In this document: piece after piece, positions 1-8,376 of the stretch
How the letters are laid out: every line of letters begins with the position of its first letter
Position numbering within the stretch: position 1 is the stretch's first letter
DNA from: Luteococcus sp048595755
GTDB taxonomy: Bacteria > Actinomycetota > Actinomycetes > Propionibacteriales > Propionibacteriaceae
Assembly (NCBI RefSeq): GCF_048595755.1
Contig: NZ_CP184360.1
Location: forward strand, 372,001-436,000
Length of the DNA stretch: 64,000 nt
Reading direction: 5' to 3'
Program-made: the position numbers and the translations under genes
The notes under the pieces: generated by a model
Told to the model about the DNA's origin: nothing
Seen by the model: only the letters and a program-made list of their open reading frames with translations
Database searches by the model: none

Positions 1-978
1 TTCGGGGCCAGCGAGGCCAAGCGCGGTGCGATCCAGCACGCGGTGACCTCGTGGCGCGAGATCACTCGCGACGATCCCTACGTCAACATGCTGCGCGGCA
101 CCATGAGCACCTTCGCCGCGGCCGTCGGCGGTGCAGAGGCCGTCACGGTGCTGCCCTTCGACACCGCCTGGGGCCTGCCCGGTGACTTCTCGCGTCGCAT
201 CGCCCGCAACACCCAGGTGGTGCTGGCTGAGGAGTCCAACATCGGCCGGGTCAACGATCCGGCGGGTGGCTCCTGGTACGTCGAGACGCTCACCACCAAG
301 CTGGCCGAGGCCGCCTGGACCGTGTTGGGCAAGATCGAGGCTGCCGGAGGCATGGCCAAGGCCGTCGTCGACGGACTGGCCACCAGCGAGCTGGAGCCGG
401 TCATCGCCGAGCGCGCCAAGCGTCTGGCCAACCGCAAGAAGCCGATCACCGGCGTCTCGGAGTTCCCGAACCCCACCGAGAAGGCGATCAGCTTCAAGCC
501 GCGTCCCGAGGCCCCGGAGTACAAGGGGCTGGCCTGGAAGCGCGACTCGGAGGTCTTCGAGGGCCTGCGCGAGGCCGCGGTGACCAATCCGGATGCCAAG
601 GTCTTCCTGGCCTGCATCGGCACCCGTCGCGACTTCGGCGCCCGCGAGGGCTTCGCGTCGAACTACTTCCACGTCGCGGGTCTGACCACCCCCGAGGCGG
701 AGGGCACCGATGCCGAGCAGCTGGCCGCGGCCTTCAAGGAGTCTGGTGCAAAGGTTGCCTGCCTGTGCTCCAGCCCCAAGGTCTACGCCGAACTGGCGCT
801 CCCCGTTGCCAAGGCCCTCAAGGAGGCCGGTGCCGAAACCGTGCTCCTGGCCGGCAACATCAAGGAGACCGGTGATGCATCCCAGGCCGAGGGCGTGATC
901 GACGGAACCGTTGCCATGGGCATGGACGTCGTGAGCACCCTGGGCGACATCCTCGACACGTTGGGAGCCTCCAAGTGA
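1..978 (+). CDS. mutA: Methylmalonyl-CoA mutase small (beta) subunit, 5'-partial
   Basis: Non-catalytic small subunit of the heterodimeric adenosylcobalamin-dependent methylmalonyl-CoA mutase, which interconverts succinyl-CoA and methylmalonyl-CoA in the propionate pathway. The reading frame is open from base 1, so the start lies outside the window; 325 C-terminal residues are visible, about half of the family's usual length. They cover the end of the substrate-barrel domain (LPFDTAWGLPGDFSRRIARN, ending in the conserved RIARN) and the degenerate B12-like domain. Where MutB has DxHxxG, this chain reads IGTRRDFGAREG, so the cobalamin-ligating His is missing, as known for this subunit. Its TGA overlaps the GTG of mutB by 4 nt (GTGA), indicating translational coupling. 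Confidence 0.95.
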   Translation, partial: FGASEAKRGAIQHAVTSWREITRDDPYVNMLRGTMSTFAAAVGGAEAVTVLPFDTAWGLPGDFSRRIARNTQVVLAEESNIGRVNDPAGGSWYVETLTTKLAEAAWTVLGKIEAAGGMAKAVVDGLATSELEPVIAERAKRLANRKKPITGVSEFPNPTEKAISFKPRPEAPEYKGLAWKRDSEVFEGLREAAVTNPDAKVFLACIGTRRDFGAREGFASNYFHVAGLTTPEAEGTDAEQLAAAFKESGAKVACLCSSPKVYAELALPVAKALKEAGAETVLLAGNIKETGDASQAEGVIDGTVAMGMDVVSTLGDILDTLGASK

Positions 979-3161
979 GCACACAGCCCCGTTTCGATTC
1001 CGTCCCCCTGGGTGAGCAGGCCATCCCTGCCGACGCCCAGGAGCAGTTCGAGAAGCTGCTCGCCGAGGCACCGGCCACCGAACAGTGGCTGACCCCCGAG
1101 CAGATCCCGGTGGAGAACCTCTACACCGAGGCCGACTACGAGGGCCTCGACTTCCTGGAGACCATGCCGGGTCTGGCCCCCTTCCTGCGCGGCCCCTACG
1201 CGACGATGTACACCTCGCGTCCGTGGACCATCCGCCAGTACGCGGGCTTCTCGACCGCCGCCGAGTCCAATGCCTTCTACCGCCGCAACCTGGCGGCCGG
1301 CCAGAAGGGCCTGTCGATCGCCTTCGACCTCGCGACGCACCGTGGCTACGACTCCGACCACCCGCGTGTGGCCGGCGACGTGGGCATGGCCGGTGTGGCC
1401 GTCGACTCGATCCTCGACATGCGACAGCTCTTCGACGGCATCCCGCTCGACCAGATGTCGGTCTCGATGACCATGAACGGCGCGGTGCTCCCGGTGCTCG
1501 CCCTCTACGTCGTCGCGGCCGAGGAGCAGGGCGTCAAGCCCGAGCAGCTGCAGGGAACGATCCAGAACGACATCCTCAAGGAGTTCATGGTTCGTAACAC
1601 CTACATTTACCCGCCGCTGCCCTCGATGCGGATCATCGCCGACATCTTCGCCTTCACCAGCGCGAACATGCCGAAGTTCAACTCGATCTCGATCTCCGGC
1701 TACCACATGCAGGAGGCCGGCGCGACGGCCGACATCGAGATGGCCTACACCCTGGCCGACGGCGTGGAGTACATCCGCGCCGGCGAATCCGTGGGGCTGG
1801 GCGTCGACCAGTTCGCTCCCCGTCTGAGCTTCTTCTGGGCGATCGGCATGAACTTCTTCATGGAGGTGGCCAAGATGCGCGCCGCGCGCATCCTGTGGGC
1901 ACGTCTGGTGAACGAGTTCGGCCCGAAGAACCCGAAGTCGCTGAGCCTGCGTACCCACTCGCAGACCTCGGGTTGGTCGCTGACGGCGCAGGACGTGTAC
2001 AACAACGTGATCCGCACCTGTGTGGAGGCCATGGCCGCCACCCAAGGCCACACGCAGTCGCTGCACACCAATGCGCTCGACGAGGCCATCGCCCTGCCGA
2101 CCGACTTCAGCGCCCGCATCGCCCGCAACACCCAGCTGTTCATCCAGCAGGAGTCGGGCACCACGCGCGTCATCGACCCCTGGGCCGGTTCGGCCTACGT
2201 CGAGAAGCTGACCGCCGAACTCGCCTCGAAGGCCTGGGCCCTGATCCAGGAGGTCGAGGAGGCCGGTGGCATGGCCAAGGCCATCGAGAAGGGCATCCCG
2301 AAGATGCGCATCGAGGAGGCTGCGGCCCGCACCCAGGCCCGCATCGACTCGGGCCGTCAGCCGGTGCTCGGCGTCAACAAGTACCAGCTGGAGAACCCCG
2401 AGCCGCTCGAGGTCCTCAAGGTGGACAACGCCCACGTGCGTGCCGAGCAGATCGCCAAGCTCGAGAAGCTGCGTGCCGAGCGTGACGAGGAGGCCTGCCA
2501 GGCCGCCCTCGAGAAGGTCAGCTGGGCCGCGGCCAATCCCGATCCCAGCGATCCCGAGCGCAACCTGCTCAAGGTCTCGATCGACGCGATGCGCGCCCAG
2601 GCCAGCCTCGGCGAGCTGTCGGACGCCCTGGAGAAGGTCTTCGGCCGCTACACCGCCCAGATCCGTACCATCAGCGGTGTGTACTCCAAGGAATCGGAGG
2701 GTTCAGGTCAGATGGACGAGGCACGCAAGGCCGTCGAGGCCTTCGAGGAGGCCGAGGGACGTCGTCCTCGCATCATGATCGCGAAGATGGGCCAGGACGG
2801 TCACGACCGTGGCCAGAAGGTGATCGCCACGGCCTTCGCCGATCTGGGCTTCGACGTGGACGTGGGCCCGCTCTTCCAGACCCCGGAGGAGGCAGCCGCC
2901 CAGGCCAATGAGGCCGATGTGCACGTGGTGGGCGTCTCCTCGCTGGCAGCCGGACACCTCACCCTGGTGCCCGCGCTGCGCGCCGAGCTCGACAAGCTCG
3001 GACGACAGGACATCCTGATCGTGGTCGGTGGAGTGATCCCCGAGCAGGACTTCGAGGAGCTGCGTGAGGGCGGTGCGATCGACATCTACCCGCCCGGCAC
3101 GATCATCCCCGATGCCGTCATCCGACTGCTGGCCGAGCTGCGCAAGGCCATGGATGCCTGA
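975..3161 (+). CDS. mutB: Methylmalonyl-CoA mutase large (alpha) subunit
   Basis: Catalytic, B12-binding subunit of methylmalonyl-CoA mutase, 728 aa, the normal full length. The N-terminal two-thirds is the TIM-barrel that binds acyl-CoA; the C-terminal domain carries the base-off cobalamin motif GQDGHDRG, with the ligating His at residue 610 counted from the chosen start, the position reported for the Propionibacterium shermanii enzyme. The start is a GTG inside the mutA stop region, preceded by GGGAG about 8 nt upstream. A strong hairpin follows at 3184-3215, so meaB downstream may have separate or attenuated expression. In this family the enzyme converts succinyl-CoA to R-methylmalonyl-CoA on the way to propionate. 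Confidence 0.97.
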   Translation: MSTQPRFDSVPLGEQAIPADAQEQFEKLLAEAPATEQWLTPEQIPVENLYTEADYEGLDFLETMPGLAPFLRGPYATMYTSRPWTIRQYAGFSTAAESNAFYRRNLAAGQKGLSIAFDLATHRGYDSDHPRVAGDVGMAGVAVDSILDMRQLFDGIPLDQMSVSMTMNGAVLPVLALYVVAAEEQGVKPEQLQGTIQNDILKEFMVRNTYIYPPLPSMRIIADIFAFTSANMPKFNSISISGYHMQEAGATADIEMAYTLADGVEYIRAGESVGLGVDQFAPRLSFFWAIGMNFFMEVAKMRAARILWARLVNEFGPKNPKSLSLRTHSQTSGWSLTAQDVYNNVIRTCVEAMAATQGHTQSLHTNALDEAIALPTDFSARIARNTQLFIQQESGTTRVIDPWAGSAYVEKLTAELASKAWALIQEVEEAGGMAKAIEKGIPKMRIEEAAARTQARIDSGRQPVLGVNKYQLENPEPLEVLKVDNAHVRAEQIAKLEKLRAERDEEACQAALEKVSWAAANPDPSDPERNLLKVSIDAMRAQASLGELSDALEKVFGRYTAQIRTISGVYSKESEGSGQMDEARKAVEAFEEAEGRRPRIMIAKMGQDGHDRGQKVIATAFADLGFDVDVGPLFQTPEEAAAQANEADVHVVGVSSLAAGHLTLVPALRAELDKLGRQDILIVVGGVIPEQDFEELREGGAIDIYPPGTIIPDAVIRLLAELRKAMDA

Positions 3162-3183
3162 TCAGGCTGCCGCCTGATCCCGG

Positions 3184-3215
3184 TCGGGCGGTCCGAGTTT
3201 TCTCGGGCCGCCCGA
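3184..3215 (+). terminator. Hairpin between mutB and meaB
   Basis: A 14-bp stem (left 3184-3197, right 3202-3215, one G-U pair) closes a TTTT loop. It begins 22 nt after the mutB stop and lacks a downstream T-run. It could terminate or stabilise the mutAB mRNA. Confidence 0.55.
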
Positions 3216-3260
3216 TCCCTGTATTCCCACCCGCTACCCGCCCGAGTCAGAAGGAAGCCC

Positions 3261-4286
3261 ATGCCCCGCAAATTCGACGTACCGGCCCTGGTGGAGGGAG
3301 TTCGCGCCGGGTCACGCAGCCACGTGGCCCAGGCCATCACCCTCGTCGAATCCCGCCTGCCCGCCCATCGCCCCCTGGCACGCCAACTGCTGACCGAGCT
3401 CGCCTCCGTCGACACCAAGACGGTGCGGGTGGGGATCTCCGGTGTCCCCGGCGCCGGAAAGTCGACCTTCATCAACTCCATGGGCCAGCTGCTGATCGAG
3501 AAGGGGCACCGGGTGGCGGTGCTGGCGGTGGACCCTTCCAGCTCGCGCACCGGCGGATCGGTGCTGGGTGACCGCACCCGGATGGGCGAACTGACCCAGC
3601 ATCCCGACGCCTTCGTGCGCCCCTCCCCCAGCGGCAACCATCTAGGCGGTGTGGCGCGCGCCACCCGCGAGGCGATGCTCGTCGTCGAGGCGGCCGGGTT
3701 CGACGTCGTGATCGTCGAGACGGTGGGAGTGGGCCAGTCCGAGGTGGCGGTCTCCGGCATGGTGGACACCTTCCTGATGCTGGCCCTGTCGCGCTCCGGC
3801 GACCAGCTGCAGGGCATCAAGCGCGGCATCCTGGAGATCACCGACGTCATCGCCGTCAACAAGGCCGACGGTGACAATGCCGGCGAGGCCAGGGTGGCGG
3901 CCCGTGAGCTGTCCATCGCGATGAAGCTGGTCACCCAGCAGTCGGGAGACCGTCGCGTGCCCGTGCTGACCTGCAGCGCCCTGCAGCGGATCGGGCTCGA
4001 GGAGGTCTGGCAGGCGGTCGTCGAGCACCGTGACTGGCTGGACGAGACCATCGGGCTGGAGAACCACCGTGCGCAGCAGCAGGTGGTGTGGATGCACTCC
4101 CAGATCGAGGCCACCCTGCTCGACTCGATGCGCTCCAACGAGCAGCTGCGCAACCTGCGCGACAGGTTGGAGGACGACGTGCGCCACGGCCGCACCAGCG
4201 CCATCGAGGCCTCGGGCGATTTCCTGCGGGAGTTCGCCACCCAGGTACCCCAGATGGACTGGGCGCAGGGCAAGAACGTCCTCTGA
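3261..4286 (+). CDS. meaB: Methylmalonyl-CoA mutase-associated G-protein chaperone MeaB
   Basis: P-loop GTPase of the MeaB/ArgK family, 341 aa, the usual length. Members protect and gate cofactor loading of methylmalonyl-CoA mutase. The Walker A motif GVPGAGKS is near residue 60, followed by the switch regions (LAVDPSSSRTGGSVLGDRTRM, shown here only by its ends LAVDPSS and GDRTRM), the VETVGVGQSE segment and the NKAD guanine-specificity motif near residue 200. ATG at 3261 has AAGGAA 5 nt upstream. Position immediately after mutAB on the same strand supports the mutase-partner role over the older arginine-kinase annotation. It ends 16 nt before a strong bidirectional terminator. Confidence 0.96.
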   Translation: MPRKFDVPALVEGVRAGSRSHVAQAITLVESRLPAHRPLARQLLTELASVDTKTVRVGISGVPGAGKSTFINSMGQLLIEKGHRVAVLAVDPSSSRTGGSVLGDRTRMGELTQHPDAFVRPSPSGNHLGGVARATREAMLVVEAAGFDVVIVETVGVGQSEVAVSGMVDTFLMLALSRSGDQLQGIKRGILEITDVIAVNKADGDNAGEARVAARELSIAMKLVTQQSGDRRVPVLTCSALQRIGLEEVWQAVVEHRDWLDETIGLENHRAQQQVVWMHSQIEATLLDSMRSNEQLRNLRDRLEDDVRHGRTSAIEASGDFLREFATQVPQMDWAQGKNVL

Positions 4287-4302
4287 CCCCCGTCACGACG
4301 AT

Positions 4303-4336
4303 TTCAGGCCCCAGACCGTGAGGTCTGGGGCCTGAA
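4303..4336 (+). terminator. Bidirectional terminator meaB / ecsC-like gene
   Basis: Perfect 15-bp inverted repeat (4303-4317 and 4322-4336) with a GTGA tetraloop, between converging genes. Confidence 0.85.
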
Positions 4337-4360
4337 TCGACTTCCCGCTGGCCGGTCGGC

Positions 4361-5101
4361 TCAGAGGCTGCCGTTGCCCTGGTTGGCGGCATCCGCGGCC
4401 GAGGCCGGGAACTCCTTGAGCGCCTGCTCACCGATCCGGTTCATCATGTAGCCGTCCAGCGCGCCACCCACGGCACCACCGACGATCGGCACGCCCTTGC
4501 CCAGCTTGGCCAGGGTTCCCTGACCGACGCTCTTGAGCAGGCGGAAACCGACGGCCTTGTTCACCATCATCATCGCCGGACGCGGCAGGTTGCGCAGCGC
4601 CAGAGAGGTGATGCGACCGCTCGCCGTGGTGACGCCGGCCTTGGCCAGGACGTCCTCGGCATTGGAGCCGACCAGGGTGAGCAGCACGGCGGTGCGAATG
4701 TTGGGCTGGCTGATGTCGTAGCCGCGCAGCTTGGCGACCGCGGCCGTCATGCGCGTGGCCTGCACGTAGAACTCCAGCAGGTTGGCCGGAATCGCCACCG
4801 GCATGGTCAGGAAGCCGCCCAGACTGGTGATCAGACCGCCAGCCGCACCGGAGGTGACGTGGCTGCGGACCACCTTGTTGACGGCCTTGTCCACGTCGCC
4901 GCCGGCCTCGGAGAGGGCATCGTCTGCCACCTCGGAGGCGGAGTCGAAGGGCTTTCGTCCGTCGATGCCGATGGCGAGGATGCTCTCGATCAGCTTGGTG
5001 ATCGCATTGTCGTCGGCCGTCGGATCATTGGCCTGCTCCAGAGCGCTGCGAGCAGTGCTCACGTCGGCCTTCTGCCCCTTGAGGATGTCGAAGAGTCCCA
5101 T
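4361..5101 (-). CDS. EcsC-family protein
   Basis: 246 aa protein with an EcsC-type domain. Visible hallmarks are the central glycine-rich hydrophobic stretch GLITSLGGFLTMPVAIPANL around residues 90-110, the following QATRMTAAVAKLRGYD segment and a second Gly-rich hydrophobic patch near residue 210 (GKGVPIVGGAVGGALDGYMM). The molecular role of the family is poorly defined; Bacillus EcsC is linked to the Ecs transporter and secretion, but no ecsAB is near here. ATG at 5101 is preferred over an in-frame GTG at 5107 because GAGG lies 9 nt upstream. It follows the small membrane-protein gene by 11 nt and is probably co-transcribed with it. Confidence 0.8.
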   Translation of the reverse strand: MGLFDILKGQKADVSTARSALEQANDPTADDNAITKLIESILAIGIDGRKPFDSASEVADDALSEAGGDVDKAVNKVVRSHVTSGAAGGLITSLGGFLTMPVAIPANLLEFYVQATRMTAAVAKLRGYDISQPNIRTAVLLTLVGSNAEDVLAKAGVTTASGRITSLALRNLPRPAMMMVNKAVGFRLLKSVGQGTLAKLGKGVPIVGGAVGGALDGYMMNRIGEQALKEFPASAADAANQGNGSL

Positions 5102-5112
5102 GGCCACGTGCC

Positions 5113-5412
5113 TCAGTTCCGCTCGGTGTCCACGACGACGCCGCGGGCCTCGAGATCACTCTTGTACTGGTTGCGGACGGCGCGGCCGGTGCGCGAGGGC
5201 AGACCGATTCCCCAGCCCAGCAGCAGGCCACCCAGGGCGGCCAGACCGGCGACGTAGTAGATGCGACGCGTGGGATCGATGGTGTTGGGGTTGTAGCTGC
5301 GCACGGTGGCGAGCAGCTTGCCCATGTCCCAGATCACGTTGGCGAGCACGGCACCGCCGGCCACCAGAGCGGCCAGACCCAGCAGGATGAAAAGCCATTT
5401 CAGAAACTTCAT
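5113..5412 (-). CDS. Small two-helix membrane protein
   Basis: 99 aa protein of unknown function with two hydrophobic helices, about residues 5-27 (within LFILLGLAALVAGGAVLANV) and 53-70 (YVAGLAALGGLLLGWGIG), followed by a charged C-terminus. A TACTCT hexamer ends 6 nt before the ATG, so its mRNA is probably leaderless and this is the first gene of a two-gene unit with the EcsC-like gene. I do not recognise a family. Confidence 0.75.
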   Translation of the reverse strand: MKFLKWLFILLGLAALVAGGAVLANVIWDMGKLLATVRSYNPNTIDPTRRIYYVAGLAALGGLLLGWGIGLPSRTGRAVRNQYKSDLEARGVVVDTERN

Positions 5413-5418
5413 GCTGCG

Positions 5419-5424
5419 AGAGTA
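5419..5424 (-). promoter_or_regulatory. -10 hexamer TACTCT, leaderless start
   Basis: TACTCT on the minus strand is followed by 6 nt and then the ATG at 5412, the spacing expected if transcription starts at the start codon. Confidence 0.5.
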
Positions 5425-5510
5425 ACGGCAGCAGCTGAACCGTCGCTGCCCCTTTGGGCCAGACGGGACGCAGTTTCGCCCACAGCGTCAGGCCCGGGAC
5501 GCGTGCGGGC

Positions 5511-5546
5511 ACGCAACGGGGGCCGCCCCGAGACGGCCCCCTGCGT
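5511..5546 (-). terminator. Terminator downstream of SRPBCC gene
   Basis: GGGGGCCG / CGGCCCCC stem (5518-5525 with 5534-5541), extended by an ACGCA/TGCGT lower stem, just 3' of the minus-strand stop at 5553. Confidence 0.65.
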
Positions 5547-5552
5547 CAGTGG

Positions 5553-5966
5553 TCAGAGCGTCTGTTCGATGCGCTCCAACGCCTTGGTCCAGTGCTCCGT
5601 TGCCCACTCCCGGTCGAAATCGGCGGGCAGCTTGTCGTGCGTGATGGTGATCCTGGTCGAGTCATCGCCCTCGGCGGCCACCTGGACGTCCACCAACGTG
5701 GCGGAGGCATCGTCGTCGCGGTGCCAGCTGAAGCGGATCTGTTCACCGGCGTGGTAGGTGCGGGTCACGCCGTGCGTGCCGTCGTCGGCCTGCCAGTTCT
5801 CACCCTTGTTGCCCAGCATCCCGCCGGGGCCGAGCAAGGCGGCGGTTCCCTCCGGTGTGAGGAGGGCCCTCCAGACGTCATTGAGCGAACGGGACACCTG
5901 CCGGCTGACGGTGACGGCGGTGTCCTGCGACGCGCTGGGTGCCTCGCCTGCGATCTGATCGGACAT
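5553..5966 (-). CDS. SRPBCC / AHSA1-like domain protein
   Basis: 137 aa protein resembling the activator-of-Hsp90 (AHSA1)/polyketide-cyclase SRPBCC fold: an N-terminal VSRQVSRSLNDVWRALLTPE strand-helix, the central GVTRTYHAGEQIRFSW strands, and the C-terminal long helix ending HWTKALERIEQTL. Such proteins bind hydrophobic ligands, and the specific ligand cannot be inferred. The ATG at 5966 is chosen because AAAGAGG lies 7 nt upstream; an upstream in-frame codon at 5996 has no such site. It stands alone between a terminator and a divergent lipoprotein gene. Confidence 0.75.
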   Translation of the reverse strand: MSDQIAGEAPSASQDTAVTVSRQVSRSLNDVWRALLTPEGTAALLGPGGMLGNKGENWQADDGTHGVTRTYHAGEQIRFSWHRDDDASATLVDVQVAAEGDDSTRITITHDKLPADFDREWATEHWTKALERIEQTL

Positions 5967-6218
5967 GTGGAGACCTCTTTCTTGCTGCCATAGCAATGTC
6001 GAGAAGCCACCGGCCCCGGTCTTGGGAACCGGTGTAGATCGAGCCTAGTGCTCAAACCCTGCCCGTGGAAGGGTTGCCGACCACTTGGTGAACAATGTCA
6101 CCGGACCCTTGAACCCGCTTTCACAAGGTCTTTTGGTCGATCCGCGCAGGACCGGCGCAGGCCCTTGGTCGCACCCCGTCTCCGCCCGTGGTCCGACGTG
6201 CCCGAACCGCCCGGAAGG

Positions 6219-6224
6219 TAGGCT
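6219..6224 (+). promoter_or_regulatory. -10 hexamer TAGGCT, leaderless start
   Basis: TAGGCT is followed by 6 nt and the GTG start at 6231. No Shine-Dalgarno sequence is present, so a leaderless transcript is likely. Confidence 0.6.
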
Positions 6225-6230
6225 GTCGGG

Positions 6231-7193
6231 GTGTTCGAAAGCCCCCGTCGCCTGCGCAGGCTGGCCCCCGTCGTGGGCCTGGCCGTCATGCTGGGCGCGT
6301 CGGGCTGCCAGTCGACGGGCACCACCCCACCTGCGCAGACCCCCGGGAGCCCCGCCGCCTCGGCCTCCCCCACCGCGGTGGACCTGACCCGCCCCGGAGC
6401 TGCCCGCAAGGCAGTGGACGCCCTGCTGGGCGCCGCCGACGGCCTGCCCGTGATCAAGGTGGACATCACCCGCACCACGGCCACGCTGAGTGCCCTGGAC
6501 GAGGGAAGAATCGTGGCCTGGCAGTGGCAGGGCGGGCAGGTGCAGCCCGTCGAGAGCGACATCGAATACATCAAGCAGGCCAGCTTCCGGCCCTCCGACT
6601 ACGAACTGGACGACCTGGGAGCCCTCTTCGACACCGCCGCCACGCTGTCGGGATCGCGTTCCAACCAGCAGCTGCAGATCGTCGAGTACGACCGTGGCGA
6701 GGTGCTGATGACCGTCACCACCCGTCCCGAGTCGCGAACGGTCTTCCTGCGCCCCGACGGGACACCCATCAACCAGCTCGACTTCGCCGACGCGAGCGGC
6801 TTCGCCGAGGCGATCCGCGACACGGCCCCCGGCACCGCCCCCGTGCTGGCGATGGGCTGGCACCCCGAGACGGGCTTCTGGACCGATCACCGCGGCTCAT
6901 CGGAGGGGATCGTACGCCGCACCACCCGTCAGGCGCGGCTGCCTGCCTGGCAGGCCGAGCGCAAGGCCGACAGCCAGGCGCCGACCTTCCTGCCCTCGGC
7001 CGTGGACCCCGAGGTGCTGGCCCACCAGGTGACTCAGTTGCCGCAGCAGCTCGGCAAGCCGGACGCGACGGTCACCTTCGAGATCTCCCGCCAGCACCAG
7101 ATGGCCCTGCCGGTGGTGACCTTCGACGTCGACGGGCAGAAGGTGGTCACCACGCTGGGCGGCACCGACATCACCCGCACCGTCGGGGGCTGA
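6231..7193 (+). CDS. Secreted lipoprotein of unknown function
   Basis: 320 aa predicted lipoprotein. The N-terminus has arginines, a hydrophobic core (LAPVVGLAVML) and a lipobox LGASGC with the modified Cys at residue 26. A Thr/Pro/Ala/Ser-rich linker (TTPPAQTPGSPAASASPT) follows and then a soluble domain of about 270 residues that I cannot assign. The GTG start is set by the TAGGCT hexamer 6 nt upstream. It is monocistronic: a bidirectional terminator follows at 7231. It is probably anchored on the outer face of the membrane. Confidence 0.8.
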   Translation: MFESPRRLRRLAPVVGLAVMLGASGCQSTGTTPPAQTPGSPAASASPTAVDLTRPGAARKAVDALLGAADGLPVIKVDITRTTATLSALDEGRIVAWQWQGGQVQPVESDIEYIKQASFRPSDYELDDLGALFDTAATLSGSRSNQQLQIVEYDRGEVLMTVTTRPESRTVFLRPDGTPINQLDFADASGFAEAIRDTAPGTAPVLAMGWHPETGFWTDHRGSSEGIVRRTTRQARLPAWQAERKADSQAPTFLPSAVDPEVLAHQVTQLPQQLGKPDATVTFEISRQHQMALPVVTFDVDGQKVVTTLGGTDITRTVGG

Positions 7194-7230
7194 CCCCCAG
7201 CGCAGCCCCCGCGCATTCCCCGGGAACGGG

Positions 7231-7268
7231 CTGCGGGCCTGCCGAGCGATTGCTCGACAGGCCCGCAG
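7231..7268 (+). terminator. Bidirectional terminator
   Basis: An 11-bp stem (CTGCGGGCCTG / CAGGCCCGCAG), one mismatch, then 5 more pairs and a GATT loop, between converging genes ending at 7193 and 7296. Confidence 0.8.
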
Positions 7269-7295
7269 TGTGGTCGGTGGATCAGCGTGGTCGGA

Positions 7296-8180
7296 TCAGG
7301 CTTCCAGGTTCTCGCTGGTGAAGGCCTGCTCGCAGACATTGGGATCACCGGTGGTGAAGCCCTTGCCCAGCCAGTTCTGGCGCATCTTGGCCGAACCGTG
7401 GGTCCAGGACTCCGGGGTGACCTGACCGGCGGTGCTCTGCTGGATCCGGTCGTCGCCCACCGAGGCGGCGGCATCGGCGATGCGGTTCAGGTCGTCCTGG
7501 GTGACGCCGGAGATGATGCCGGTGGGGTCCTGCACGGCGTTCTTGAACCAGACACCCGCGTAGCAGTCGGCCTGCAGCTCCAGGCGAACCTGGGGCGATT
7601 CGGGACCGGTCTGGTTGCCTGCCGACTGCACCTTCTGCAGTCGACCGGTCAGGGTCTGGATGTGGTGCCCGTACTCGTGGGCGATGATGTAGGCCTCCGC
7701 AGCCTCGCCGCCCTGGGCGCCGAGCTGCTGCAGCAGCTGGTTGACGAACTCGGTGTCGACGTAGACCTTCTGGTCGGCCGGGCAGTAGAAGGGGCCCACC
7801 TGGGAGTTGGCCGTGCCACAGGCGGTGTTCACGCTGCCCGTGAAGGGCACGGTGGCGGCCGCCTGGTACTGGCCCTGCTGGAACTGGGTGTTCCAGTAGC
7901 CCTGCACGGAGTTCACATAGGCGACCCAGCGGCACTCGCGGTCGGCCTGGATGTCGGCGCCGCTCTGGCAGTGCTCGTACTGGTTGGTGGACTGGCTGGT
8001 GTTGTCGGCGCTGCTCGGCATGTTGCCCAGGAGGTCTCCGGGGTTGAAGCCGAAGATCAGGCCCAGGATCATGACGATCAGACCAAGACCGCCGCCCAGT
8101 GCCACGCCGCCTCCGCCGCCACCACCGGCGCTCGGCTGCAACTGCGAGCTGTCCAGCTTGGCATTCGGGTTGAACTCCAT
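7296..8180 (-). CDS. Neutral zinc metallopeptidase, YpfJ-type
   Basis: 294 aa membrane-anchored putative zinc metallopeptidase of the YpfJ/KPN_02809 family. After a short N-terminus with a Gly run (residues 18-24) comes one TM helix (LGGGLGLIVMILGLIFGF), then an extracytoplasmic domain with the HEYGHH zinc motif near residue 170 and the downstream acidic ligand region (LELQADCYAGVW), plus the Cys pairs typical of this family. ATG at 8180 is used, with GGAAGG a few nt upstream; translating further upstream gives only an Arg-rich, non-conserved extension. Substrates are not known for the family. Confidence 0.88.
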   Translation of the reverse strand: MEFNPNAKLDSSQLQPSAGGGGGGGVALGGGLGLIVMILGLIFGFNPGDLLGNMPSSADNTSQSTNQYEHCQSGADIQADRECRWVAYVNSVQGYWNTQFQQGQYQAAATVPFTGSVNTACGTANSQVGPFYCPADQKVYVDTEFVNQLLQQLGAQGGEAAEAYIIAHEYGHHIQTLTGRLQKVQSAGNQTGPESPQVRLELQADCYAGVWFKNAVQDPTGIISGVTQDDLNRIADAAASVGDDRIQQSTAGQVTPESWTHGSAKMRQNWLGKGFTTGDPNVCEQAFTSENLEA

Positions 8181-8364
8181 GGTTGCCCTTCCTCGGCTCC
8201 GCCAACGCCCGAACGCCCCGCGGGGCGCACGTTCGTCCATCGACGGATTCAGGGTACCCAACGCCTCCCTGCCGCGCAGGGGCGCCCGGCCGGGCATCGC
8301 TCAGGGCGTACGCGTCAGACCCGCGGCCACGGGGTGGCAGGTAGGGGCTCCTGCAGGAAGCTGC

Positions 8365-8370
8365 CATGAT
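8365..8370 (+). promoter_or_regulatory. -10-like hexamer CATGAT, leaderless start
   Basis: CATGAT lies 6 nt before the ATG at 8377. The same hexamer and spacing occur before cutC. Confidence 0.4.
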
Positions 8371-8376
8371 GGATGA

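Noticed and set aside
783..2435. Long open frame antisense to mutB (also at 21049-23934 antisense to mfd and 37945-40392 antisense to the yfhO-type gene)
   Set aside because: Long antisense open frames are common in high-GC DNA because stops are rare; each lies opposite a well-recognised gene, has no family similarity and is rich in His, Arg and Gly as expected for mirror translation.
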